Origin: SAR202 cluster bacterium
GTDB lineage: Bacteria > Chloroflexota > Dehalococcoidia > Lucifugimonadales > Lucifugimonadaceae
Assembly (NCBI GenBank): GCA_008373205.1
Contig: RQOS01000060.1
Location: 47,936-111,935, forward strand
Reading direction: 5' to 3'
Length of the DNA stretch: 64,000 nucleotides
Shown: positions 24,689 to 32,442 of the stretch, piece by piece
Numbering within the stretch: the first letter of the stretch is position 1
How the letters are laid out: each line of letters starts with the position of its first letter
The notes under the pieces: generated by a model
What the model saw: only the letters and a program-made list of their open reading frames with translations
Told to the model about the DNA's origin: nothing
Database searches by the model: none
Program-made: the position numbers and the translations under genes

Positions 24689-25921
24689 ATGACTACTAAA
24701 GCTAAAAATTCATATTATTCAACTCAATTTTTTATTGGGCTCATATTACTTTTTTCAATTTTTATTATTAGTTATCTTATATCAAACAATAATTTTTCAG
24801 ATGCCGCTATTTGGTTAGCAGCTTCAGCATTAGGATTTACCTTGCAAAAATCTCGCTTTTGTTTTGCATCTTCATTTAGAGATTTATTTTTATTCGGCTC
24901 TGGGCAAAATATGAAAGGTGTTCTTATAGCAATTGGAGTAGCTTCTATAGGTTTCGTTGGTATATTAAGTTGGATTCTCCCTAGCCCATTACCTGGAGAA
25001 TATCCTTCTTCAGCACATGTTTTACCTGTAGGAATATCAACAATCATTGCAGGGACTTTATTTGGGATAGGAATGGTGACAGCCGGAGGCTGTGTCTCAG
25101 GAACAATATATAGAATCGCTGAAGGATATGTTGCTTCGGTCGTAACGATGATTGGAATATTCATTGGAACAATTTTGTTGATTATTAGTTGGGATTTTTG
25201 GTGGGATTCACTTATTAGTAATGAAAGTAAAATATTTTTACCTTCAACTTTTTCATTAGGTTATGGATTTAGCTTAGCAATAACATTATTGATTCTTGTA
25301 GGAATATACATACTAATTGTTTTAGTAGAATCTAAATCTGGAATTAGTGAATTTAGTATAAATAAAAAAATCGAACCTAACATTAAGAGTTTTTCAGAAA
25401 AAATTAATGAAAATTTTATAAATATCTTTTCTAACAGCTGGTCTGCAAAAACTGGAGGTCTTGGTATTGGATTTATAGCTATTATTTATTTTTTATTTCA
25501 CTCACCACCTGGAGTAACGGGTGAAATAATGAAACAATCAATGAGCTTATCTGAATCTCTTAACTTTTCTGAGGGAATGCTAAAAGGGATTTCATCATTG
25601 AGTGGATGCCTAGGAGCTAGCGTAGGACAAGGACTTATATCTCATACTTTTGTTAGCACAATTGGAGTTTTTTATGGAGCATTAGTTTCAGCTCTTATGG
25701 CCAAGGAATTCAAGATAAGAACACCAAATGATCCTAAAAGATATATTCAGTCTTTAGGTGGTGGAATAATGATGGGCTTCTCTGCAAGCTTAGGCATTGG
25801 ATGTACTATTGGAGCATTTTTTTCCGCAGTGTCATCTCTGTCACTTTCTGGATGGGTTTTTGGACTAAGCTTATTTGTTGGATCTTTTGTCGGTACAAAA
25901 ATTATTAAGGCGATTGGTTAA
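24689..25921 (+). CDS. YeeE/YedE family sulfur (thiosulfate) transporter, TsuA-like
   Basis: A 410-residue membrane protein with many TM helices, built from two related halves. Conserved Cys motifs that in TsuA conduct thiosulfate are visible: SRFCFASSFRD, GMVTAGGCVSGTIYR, SSLSGCLGASVGQG and SASLGIGCTIGAFFSA. It probably imports thiosulfate or a related sulfur compound for assimilation. The ATG at 24689 is preferred over a TTG at 24677 that lies inside the terminator T-run. It is the first structural gene after the Cys attenuator and is followed by TusA-like proteins and a rhodanese, which fits the function. Confidence 0.9.
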   Translation: MTTKAKNSYYSTQFFIGLILLFSIFIISYLISNNNFSDAAIWLAASALGFTLQKSRFCFASSFRDLFLFGSGQNMKGVLIAIGVASIGFVGILSWILPSPLPGEYPSSAHVLPVGISTIIAGTLFGIGMVTAGGCVSGTIYRIAEGYVASVVTMIGIFIGTILLIISWDFWWDSLISNESKIFLPSTFSLGYGFSLAITLLILVGIYILIVLVESKSGISEFSINKKIEPNIKSFSEKINENFINIFSNSWSAKTGGLGIGFIAIIYFLFHSPPGVTGEIMKQSMSLSESLNFSEGMLKGISSLSGCLGASVGQGLISHTFVSTIGVFYGALVSALMAKEFKIRTPNDPKRYIQSLGGGIMMGFSASLGIGCTIGAFFSAVSSLSLSGWVFGLSLFVGSFVGTKIIKAIG

Positions 25922-25923
25922 AA

Positions 25924-26148
25924 ATGAATATTACAAATGAAATCAATTTAATAGACAAACCTGTAAAAGATCAACTTTTAGCAGTGGAGGAAATATTAGA
26001 AAGTATTAGCTCAGAAAATTCAATAGAAATAATAACAAATGAGGAATTATTAATAAAATACATTCCTCCAAAAGCAATAGAGAAAAAAATAAAAATAAAA
26101 CTTAAATTAAAAAATGAAAATTGGCATATTCATTTAGAAAAGGAGTAA
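25924..26148 (+). CDS. TusA-like protein lacking the catalytic Cys
   Basis: A 74-residue protein 2 nt after the transporter and 2 nt before tusA. By eye it aligns with the following TusA over its whole length: EIITNEELLIKYIPPKAI matches EVITDHSPALSTIPPQAL, and the ends (NENWHIHLEKE, NSEWKITLTKEK) correspond. The CPxP motif with the sulfur-carrying Cys is absent; the position reads DKPVKDQ and the protein has no Cys at all. It is probably a degenerate paralog that could act as a partner or scaffold for sulfur transfer. Role inferred. Confidence 0.65.
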   Translation: MNITNEINLIDKPVKDQLLAVEEILESISSENSIEIITNEELLIKYIPPKAIEKKIKIKLKLKNENWHIHLEKE

Positions 26149-26150
26149 AA

Positions 26151-26387
26151 ATGTCTAATAATGAAACAAAAAAATTAGATCTTAGGGGAGAAATTTGCCC
26201 TTACCCAATGCTAAAAACGAACGAAGAATTAGATGCAAATAAAAATATAGACATTCTTGAAGTTATTACTGACCATTCACCTGCATTATCAACAATACCT
26301 CCTCAAGCACTTAAGAGAGGCTATGATGTAGAAATTGATGAAATAGATAATAGTGAATGGAAAATAACACTTACAAAAGAAAAATAA
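26151..26387 (+). CDS. TusA/SirA family sulfur carrier protein
   Basis: A 78-residue protein with the TusA signature LDLRGEICPYPMLKT, in which the Cys of CPxP carries a persulfide. TusA proteins pass sulfur between a donor (rhodanese or desulfurase) and acceptors, and often pair with YeeE transporters. The ATG at 26151 is selected by AGGAG at 26141-26145; a longer frame from 26121 runs into the upstream gene. Location between the YeeE-type transporter and the rhodanese supports a role in handling imported sulfur. Confidence 0.93.
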   Translation: MSNNETKKLDLRGEICPYPMLKTNEELDANKNIDILEVITDHSPALSTIPPQALKRGYDVEIDEIDNSEWKITLTKEK

Positions 26388-26410
26388 ATAAAAATAAATA
26401 AGGGGGACTT

Positions 26411-27319
26411 ATGAAAAAAATAATAATAATAATATCTGTAATGATTTCTGTATTTGTAGCTTGTAGCTCTCAATCTACAGATAATTCTTTTGAAGCTAGA
26501 GGTTACTCAAGTACAGATAAATTAGTATCTGCAGAATGGCTAGAAGAAAATATAAATGATGTAAAAATTATAGACGTTAGAAAACAAGAAGATTATGACC
26601 AAGGGCATATTCCTGGCGCATTAAGACTCACACCAAATGAAGTTTTTCAATGGGAAGATGAAAATGGAGTTAAGGGAATGCTCCCATCAGGAGATCATAT
26701 AGCTAAGGCTTTAAGTGACATTGGAATAAATGAAGAAGATACCATAATTTTTTATGATGGAAATAGTAATCTTTGGGCATCCAGAGGTCTGTGGGCATTA
26801 GAGGTTTATGGGCATGAAGATTCTAGATTATTAGATGGATCTTGGAACTATTGGTTAGAAAATAATTATCCTACGAGTACTGATTCAGGATCAATTGAAA
26901 AATCTGATTATAAATTTTCCGGAAATGCAAATACTCAGCTTATAGCAGATTTTGAAGAAATTCTTGATTCTGTAGATGATCCTTCTAAAATTGTATGTGA
27001 TACAAGAAGCCCAGATGAATATACGGGTAAAGATGTAAGGGCTGATAGAGGTGGGCATATTCCTGGTTCAGAGAATGTAAATTGGGTAAATGCTGTTGAT
27101 GAAACAGGTAAGTTTCTAAGTGCAAAAGATTTAGAAGCAATATATGATAGCAAAGGTATAAAAACTGATAAAGCTGTATACACATTATGCCAAACAGCTG
27201 TTAGAGCAACTCATACATGGTTTGTCTTACAAGAACTTTTAGGCTATGATAATGTAAAAGTTTATGACGGATCTTGGATTGAATGGGGAAACTCAGATTT
27301 ACCAATAGAAACGAAATGA
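26411..27319 (+). CDS. Secreted tandem-rhodanese lipoprotein (thiosulfate sulfurtransferase)
   Basis: A 302-residue protein with a lipoprotein signal ending VFVAC at about residues 14-18, then two rhodanese domains. The first (IIDVRKQEDYDQGHIPGALR; no Cys at the loop, which reads YDGNSNLW) is inactive. The second (VCDTRSPDEYTG, RGGHIPGSENVNW) carries the active Cys in YTLCQTAVRATHTW. The layout is that of SseA/TST-type sulfurtransferases, which move the outer sulfur of thiosulfate. The external location suggests processing of sulfur before import by the YeeE-type carrier. Its stop overlaps the NHL gene start as ATGA. Confidence 0.9.
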   Translation: MKKIIIIISVMISVFVACSSQSTDNSFEARGYSSTDKLVSAEWLEENINDVKIIDVRKQEDYDQGHIPGALRLTPNEVFQWEDENGVKGMLPSGDHIAKALSDIGINEEDTIIFYDGNSNLWASRGLWALEVYGHEDSRLLDGSWNYWLENNYPTSTDSGSIEKSDYKFSGNANTQLIADFEEILDSVDDPSKIVCDTRSPDEYTGKDVRADRGGHIPGSENVNWVNAVDETGKFLSAKDLEAIYDSKGIKTDKAVYTLCQTAVRATHTWFVLQELLGYDNVKVYDGSWIEWGNSDLPIETK

Positions 27320-28347
27320 GTATAGAAGAAGAAAAAGAAAATTTAGAATACGGGCTGCCTAGTCACGAGGATATGCAAAGACAAGGCAAGCCTGTAAAAT
27401 TTGGAACAGCCCCTTTCATATATCAAATTGATGGTAATGAATGGGGTAATATTCCAGATGATTGGACTTTAAAAGAAGCTACTTCTGTTGCTGTAAATAG
27501 TATTGATGAAATCATAGTTTTTAATAGAGGAACGAAGCCTATAATGATTTTTGATATTGACGGTAATCTTTTAAGATCTTGGGGAGAAAATATATTCACT
27601 AATGCACACGGAATTAGTGTTGATAGTTTTGATAATATTTATTGCGTTGATTCTGGAGATAATACTGTAAGAAAATTTACTTCTTCTGGAGAGCTTATTT
27701 ATCAGATAGGAAAAGAAGGTGAGAGAGCTGAGAAAATGAGTGGACTGCCTTTTGCTGTGCCAACACAAGTAGCTGTAGATGAAGAAAATAATGATATATA
27801 TGTAGCCGACGGTTATTCAAATGCTAAGGTGCATAAATATAATCAAGATGGAGAATATTTATTTTCTTGGGGGGAATCAGGAACAGGAGAAGGTCAATTT
27901 AATATAGTCCATAATATATCAACCGATAGAAATGGGCTAGTTTATGTTGCAGACAGAGAAAATCACAGGATCCAAATTTTTGACTCCGAGGGTAAATATA
28001 TAGATCAATGGATCAATTTATCTAGAGCAGCATGTCTATACATTGATAAAAGAGGCAATGAGGATATTTTTTATGTCGGAGAATATTTTTCTGGAATTGC
28101 TTCAAATGATACTGGTAAAGATTTAGGTCCTAGGATTTCAATTTTTGACAAAACGGGTAAGTTATTATCTAGACTTGGTGTAGAAAGTTATGGACCAGGT
28201 GTAGGAAGATTTTATTCTCCTCATGGAATTTCAGTAGATTCTCAAGGCAATATATATGTTGCTGAAGTCTCTTATAGTGATTATGGGCAATTCTTAAATC
28301 CAAAGAGAGAGCTTAGGTCTTTGCAAAAATTAAGTAAAATTAATTAG
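27316..28347 (+). CDS. NHL-repeat beta-propeller protein
   Basis: A 343-residue protein with at least five repeats of about 45 residues of the NHL type (for example GISVDSFDNIYCVDSGDNTVRKF, shown in part as VDSFDNIYCVDSG, and VYVADRENHRIQIFDSEG). Together they form a six-bladed propeller. No signal peptide is visible. The ATG at 27316 overlaps the rhodanese stop, so it is translationally coupled and part of the sulfur operon. NHL propellers bind proteins or ligands and some are lyases (PAL-type); no catalytic function can be assigned. The end overlaps the convergent peptidase gene by 8 nt. Confidence 0.8.
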   Translation: MSIEEEKENLEYGLPSHEDMQRQGKPVKFGTAPFIYQIDGNEWGNIPDDWTLKEATSVAVNSIDEIIVFNRGTKPIMIFDIDGNLLRSWGENIFTNAHGISVDSFDNIYCVDSGDNTVRKFTSSGELIYQIGKEGERAEKMSGLPFAVPTQVAVDEENNDIYVADGYSNAKVHKYNQDGEYLFSWGESGTGEGQFNIVHNISTDRNGLVYVADRENHRIQIFDSEGKYIDQWINLSRAACLYIDKRGNEDIFYVGEYFSGIASNDTGKDLGPRISIFDKTGKLLSRLGVESYGPGVGRFYSPHGISVDSQGNIYVAEVSYSDYGQFLNPKRELRSLQKLSKIN

Positions 28348-29248
28348 ATAGATTTATAGCATTATTTATTGCTTCATAGGTAACCTTCATTGAAGCTGTA
28401 AAAAGCTGGTCAACAGAAAGTTTAGTGGAAGATTCACCTGTAGATACTGCAAAAAAAAGATCCCCGTCGTTAGAAGTATGCGATGGTCTTACTGAAAGAG
28501 CAAGCCCATCGTGAGCTGCAATAGAAAGTCTCTTACAATCAACCTTACTTATTTCAGCATTAGTTATTACTACTCCAATTGTTGTATTTTGAAATCCTCT
28601 CTTTTCAGGCTTTCCATTTAAATATAAATCTACTGAATCATAAATTTTACCATCGCGTTTTGGCCCTGCTATAATTTCACCATTTTCTGGATTTACGATT
28701 GAGCCTAAAGCATTTACTGCTACAAGGCACTCGACAACTGTTCCGTCACCAAAAACATGAGAGGAGAACCCAATCCCCCCGTTCATACTATATTTTGCAC
28801 CTAAGAGTTTTCCAACAGAACATCCAGTTCCAACACCTACATTCCCTAATTCAAAATTTTTAGAAGCATTTTTAGCTGCTAAATAACCTTCATCTAAGCC
28901 AGGTCTTATTTTAGAATTTCCTACATTCAAATCAAAGATAACTGCTGAAGGAACTAAAGGAATAGTATTTCCTCCAAACTTTATACCTATATCTTTTTCC
29001 TCTAAGTATTTCATTACACCCGCAGATGCATTGAGTCCAAAAGCACTACCACCTGTGAGTAGTATGCCATTAATATTTGGAGCAGTAGCTATTGGATCTA
29101 AAAGAGCAATTTCTTTTGTTCCAGGTGCCCCTCCCCTAATATCAACTGATGCAACTAAAGATTTATCTGAAATCAGTGTTGTGCATCCTGTTTTGTTTTC
29201 ACTGTCTGTCCAGTGACCTATTTTTATACCTTCAATATTTGAATTCAT
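28340..29248 (-). CDS. P1 family peptidase (DmpA/BapA-like Ntn-hydrolase)
   Basis: A 302-residue member of the self-processing P1 family. It has GIKIGHWTDSENKTGCT at the start, then RGGAPGTKE, LTGGSAFGLNASAGVM and GVGTGCSVGKLLG. The region VVITNAEISKVDC around residue 233 holds the family's autocleavage/nucleophile site, and IAAHDGLALSVRPSHT follows. Members act as aminopeptidases or amidases on D- or beta-amino-acid peptides or on nylon oligomers. Cytoplasmic, as no signal is seen. It overlaps the NHL gene tail to tail. Confidence 0.88.
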   Translation of the reverse strand: MNSNIEGIKIGHWTDSENKTGCTTLISDKSLVASVDIRGGAPGTKEIALLDPIATAPNINGILLTGGSAFGLNASAGVMKYLEEKDIGIKFGGNTIPLVPSAVIFDLNVGNSKIRPGLDEGYLAAKNASKNFELGNVGVGTGCSVGKLLGAKYSMNGGIGFSSHVFGDGTVVECLVAVNALGSIVNPENGEIIAGPKRDGKIYDSVDLYLNGKPEKRGFQNTTIGVVITNAEISKVDCKRLSIAAHDGLALSVRPSHTSNDGDLFFAVSTGESSTKLSVDQLFTASMKVTYEAINNAINLSN

Positions 29249-29335
29249 TTTAATTAAAATTTAGTAAACTATAAAAAATCATGATTTCATTTTATAAACA
29301 AAAATCTGATATAGCTAATTTAATTAGGAGCAAAG

Positions 29336-30244
29336 ATGAAAAAGACAGAATACAAGGGAATCTATAGCATTCCTGTTACACCATTTAATGAAGATAAATC
29401 AATAGACTATGATTCATTAAGAAAATGCATAGAATATTTTTTAGATAAAAAAACAGATGGTATTCTTCTTCCTGTAAATGTATCTGAAGCTTCTAAGCTT
29501 TCAGATACAGAAAAAAATAAAATTCTCAAAGAAGCTATAGATGTTACAGAAAATAAAGTTCCTATTATTGCAGGTGTAACAAGTTCTTCTACTCAGCATG
29601 TTATTGAAAGATGCAAATTTGCAGAAAATATAGGAATTTCTTCTATGATGGCTATGCCTCCAATGGGCTATTCATCTGAGAAGGATTTTTATAATTTTTA
29701 TGAAGCAATTTCTAAAAATACTGATTCAGATATCTGGGTTCAAAATAATAAAATGCCAGCAGGCCCAACTGTTCCTTCAAGCATACTTATAAAGATTATT
29801 AATGATATAGATAAGGTTGATTTTCTCAAGGAAGAAAGTGTCAACTCTTCCCAAATGCACACAATTATTAATGAAAAATGTGAAGGCCATCTAAAATCTA
29901 TCATGGGTGGTGCAGGTGGAAGATTTATTATTGATGAATACAGAAGAGGCTCTAATGGAATAATGCCTTCAGGTCATATGCTTGAAGCTCATAGAAAATT
30001 ATGGGACTCTTTAGTAATTTCTAATAAAGATGAGGTAAATCCAGATGCAATAGAAATTTGGAATAAAATGCTAGAAGCTTTGAATTTTGAATTTATGTAT
30101 AGCGTTTCAGCGTATAAATATTTTTTTTGGAAAAGAGGAATTATTAGAACTAATATATCTCGTGAACCAATAAGAAGTTTAGATAAATTTGATCAAATAG
30201 AAGCAGATAGGATTTTAGAAAAATTAGATTATAATTTTTTCTAA
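29336..30244 (+). CDS. DapA/dihydrodipicolinate synthase family aldolase (not true DHDPS)
   Basis: A 302-residue class I aldolase TIM barrel. It has the start YKGIYSIPVTPFNEDKSID and a Schiff-base Lys in VDFLKEES. The GxxGE motif of DapA reads NVSEAS. The YN motif with the proton-relay Tyr reads VQNNKMPAG, so the Tyr is missing. These changes exclude DHDPS and suggest a lyase or dehydratase for another 2-keto acid. TTAGGAG precedes the ATG. The stop overlaps the convergent Gfo/Idh gene (CTAA). Confidence 0.83.
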   Translation: MKKTEYKGIYSIPVTPFNEDKSIDYDSLRKCIEYFLDKKTDGILLPVNVSEASKLSDTEKNKILKEAIDVTENKVPIIAGVTSSSTQHVIERCKFAENIGISSMMAMPPMGYSSEKDFYNFYEAISKNTDSDIWVQNNKMPAGPTVPSSILIKIINDIDKVDFLKEESVNSSQMHTIINEKCEGHLKSIMGGAGGRFIIDEYRRGSNGIMPSGHMLEAHRKLWDSLVISNKDEVNPDAIEIWNKMLEALNFEFMYSVSAYKYFFWKRGIIRTNISREPIRSLDKFDQIEADRILEKLDYNFF

Positions 30245-31200
30245 TTAAAAGTATTATCAAACATTTTTTCAGTAATCCTAAATATATTCAAGGATTCTTC
30301 AATTTTTGCTCCATTAAACTTTTTATCATCATATACATATTCTAAATAATTTTTCATCTGTATTTCAGTGCTTGTTAAGTCTTCAGAAATTTCCATTTCA
30401 TAAATTTTAGATTTATAAAATATTTTTCCAGAATTTATGCCATCTAAATAAATAGAACAATTTTTTGCATGTATAGAATATTTTTCTGATCTACCAGAAG
30501 TTAAATATGATGAATTAATGGTTCCAGAAGCACCATTTTCATACTCAATCAGTGCACTAAATGAAGTTCTATATTTAGAACCAATTCTCCTAGAAAATCC
30601 ATTAACATTCTTAATGCTTGAAGAACTTAAGTAATTTATTAAGTCGATTGAATGAATAGGAGATTCTAAAACCATTTTATCTAGAAGGTTTTCATCAAAT
30701 GCTCTATGTCCAATCCATTCATTTATATCTTTGTTGAATTCAGCCTGCAGATTAAATATTTCTCCATAATCTTTGATTATTTCAATTGATTTTGCAACGT
30801 AAGGATTGAATCTTCTATCAAATCCAATAAAACAATCTAAATTTAAATCTTTAGATATATCAATTAATTTTTCCGCTTCATTAGTAGATAAACCAGGAGG
30901 TTTTTCCATCAGAACATTAATACCTTTTTCAAGCAAAGTTTTTGCAACTTTGTAATTACTTTTTGCATCAACAGCAATAACTGCATAATACTTAGAGGAT
31001 TTATTAATTAATTTATTCAAAGATTCTAAGTCGGTATAAAAATCTGAATTTCTATGAGTATTATTTAAATTTTCTAGAGATTTAGGATTAAAATCACAAA
31101 ATATATCCGGAACCTTATTAAACTTTTTCATTGCACTTAAATGCCCTAAGCCTCTTTTACCACAACCCACTAAAATTAAATTTTTACCTTTATCAACCAT
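30241..31200 (-). CDS. Gfo/Idh/MocA family oxidoreductase
   Basis: A 319-residue NAD(P)-dependent sugar or cyclitol dehydrogenase-like protein. The N-terminal Rossmann motif is LILVGCGKRGLGHLSAM. The family EKP motif is in GINVLMEKPPGLSTNEAEKL, followed by FDRRFNP. The C-terminal domain has the catalytic-side ESPIHSIDLINYL His. Substrate unknown. Its promoter looks leaderless, with TATAAT 6 nt before the ATG. Confidence 0.87.
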   Translation of the reverse strand: MVDKGKNLILVGCGKRGLGHLSAMKKFNKVPDIFCDFNPKSLENLNNTHRNSDFYTDLESLNKLINKSSKYYAVIAVDAKSNYKVAKTLLEKGINVLMEKPPGLSTNEAEKLIDISKDLNLDCFIGFDRRFNPYVAKSIEIIKDYGEIFNLQAEFNKDINEWIGHRAFDENLLDKMVLESPIHSIDLINYLSSSSIKNVNGFSRRIGSKYRTSFSALIEYENGASGTINSSYLTSGRSEKYSIHAKNCSIYLDGINSGKIFYKSKIYEMEISEDLTSTEIQMKNYLEYVYDDKKFNGAKIEESLNIFRITEKMFDNTFN

Positions 31201-31206
31201 ATAGCT

Positions 31207-31212
31207 ATTATA
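31207..31212 (-). promoter_or_regulatory. -10 box of a putative leaderless promoter
   Basis: On the minus strand TATAAT is followed by exactly 6 nt (AGCTAT) and the ATG of the Gfo/Idh gene at 31200. There is no room for a Shine-Dalgarno sequence. No -35 is obvious. Confidence 0.55.
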
Positions 31213-31276
31213 AGTTAGAGTAATAATCCTGGCATCAAATCTTTAAAAAAATTACAATGTTTGTCCTAAATATAGT

Positions 31277-31282
31277 TATTAT
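31277..31282 (+). promoter_or_regulatory. -10 box of a putative leaderless promoter
   Basis: TATTAT is followed by 6 nt (TAATAT) and the azlC ATG at 31289, the same spacing as at three other genes in this window. It lacks a ribosome-binding site. Confidence 0.45.
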
Positions 31283-31288
31283 TAATAT

Positions 31289-31978
31289 ATGTCAAAAGCT
31301 TCTGAATTTAAAAATGGATGTTTGCAAGAGCTACCTTTACAATTAGGAGTCTTTCCATTTGGGGTAGCTTATGGAATTTTAGGAATTGAAGTTGGTCTTA
31401 CAAGTATTCAAACTTTTTTATTATCAATCATTATTTTTGCTGGAGTGAGTCAAATTGTATTTACACAATTATTTTCTATTTTTACTCCTAGCTTTATGAT
31501 TGTTGGAACTATTGGAATAGTCAACTTAAGGCATGTTTTGTACGGAATATCTCTATCTGAGTACTTAAGAAAATTATCCTTAAAGTGGAGAATAATATTA
31601 TCTTATCTAATAACTGACGAAGCTTTTGCCATTTCTTATAAAAGATTTTCTGAAGAGAAAAAAACTAAATATATGCATTTTCACCTACTAGGAAGTGGAA
31701 TAACATTATGGACATCTTGGCAAATTTCAACAATAGTAGGAATCTTTATAGGCCCTTCAATTCCTGAGTCATTAAATCTAGAATATGTTATTCCTTTATC
31801 TTTTATTGCAATAGTAGTTGTTTCAATAAATACAAAAATTAAGCTATTGGTATTTATATTAAGTGCTCTATTTTCTATTATCCTGAAGGACTTACCTTGG
31901 AATTTATGGATTATAACTTCTGCATTAATGAGCATAATTATTGGTCTATTAATTGATAAATTTAGAAAGGGATATTAA
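31289..31978 (+). CDS. azlC: AzlC family branched-chain amino acid exporter, large subunit
   Basis: A 229-residue membrane protein with about seven TM segments. It starts with the family pattern FKNGCLQELPLQLGVFPFGVAYGILG and has IVNLRHVLYGISLSEYL and SYLITDEAFAISYKRF, the conserved AzlC/YgaZ blocks. With AzlD it forms an exporter for branched-chain amino acids or analogues. The stop overlaps the azlD start. Confidence 0.92.
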   Translation: MSKASEFKNGCLQELPLQLGVFPFGVAYGILGIEVGLTSIQTFLLSIIIFAGVSQIVFTQLFSIFTPSFMIVGTIGIVNLRHVLYGISLSEYLRKLSLKWRIILSYLITDEAFAISYKRFSEEKKTKYMHFHLLGSGITLWTSWQISTIVGIFIGPSIPESLNLEYVIPLSFIAIVVVSINTKIKLLVFILSALFSIILKDLPWNLWIITSALMSIIIGLLIDKFRKGY

Positions 31979-32292
31979 TGATTTGGCCAGTTATATTTTT
32001 ATCAGGGATATTGACTTATGCCACAAGGTTTTTGCCTTTATCTAAAATTATGCCTAAGAATTTACCAAAATTTGTTCAGGAAGGATTACAGTATGTTTCA
32101 ATAGCAGTATTAACTCCTATAATTATCAACTCAATACTAATTAGCGATAATGATTTTATAATTTCAGAGAATAACCCTAAAATTTATGCAGCTTTAGCAG
32201 CAATTACAGTTGCTTTAATTTCAAAATCAATACTTATTACTTTAATTGTTGGATTATCAGTTCTTTGGATTTTTGAATTTATAATAAAATAA
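31978..32292 (+). CDS. azlD: AzlD family branched-chain amino acid exporter, small subunit
   Basis: A 104-residue protein with about four TM segments and the AzlD pattern (GILTYATRFLPL near the start, FVQEGLQYVSIAVLTPII in the middle). It overlaps the azlC stop by one base (TAATG), as typical of azlCD pairs. It partners AzlC in the membrane. Confidence 0.9.
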   Translation: MIWPVIFLSGILTYATRFLPLSKIMPKNLPKFVQEGLQYVSIAVLTPIIINSILISDNDFIISENNPKIYAALAAITVALISKSILITLIVGLSVLWIFEFIIK

Positions 32293-32352
32293 TCTGAAAA
32301 TTAGTAGGGTTCTTATCTCTAATTATTCTTTTACTGATAAAATTTATCTAAG

Positions 32353-32429
32353 GGCGATTAGCTCAGTTGGCTAGAGCACCTCGTTTACACCGAGGGGGTC
32401 GGGGGTTCGAGTCCCTCATCGCCCACCAG
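32353..32429 (+). tRNA. tRNA-Val (UAC)
   Basis: A complete 77-nt cloverleaf: acceptor GGGCGAT with ATCGCCC, D-arm AGCTCAGTTGGCTAGAGC, and anticodon loop TTTACAC with anticodon TAC closed by CCTCG/CGAGG. The T-loop is GTTCGAGTC and CCA is encoded at the 3' end. The next gene starts 14 nt after the CCA. Confidence 0.97.
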
Positions 32430-32442
32430 AAAAAATAATAAA

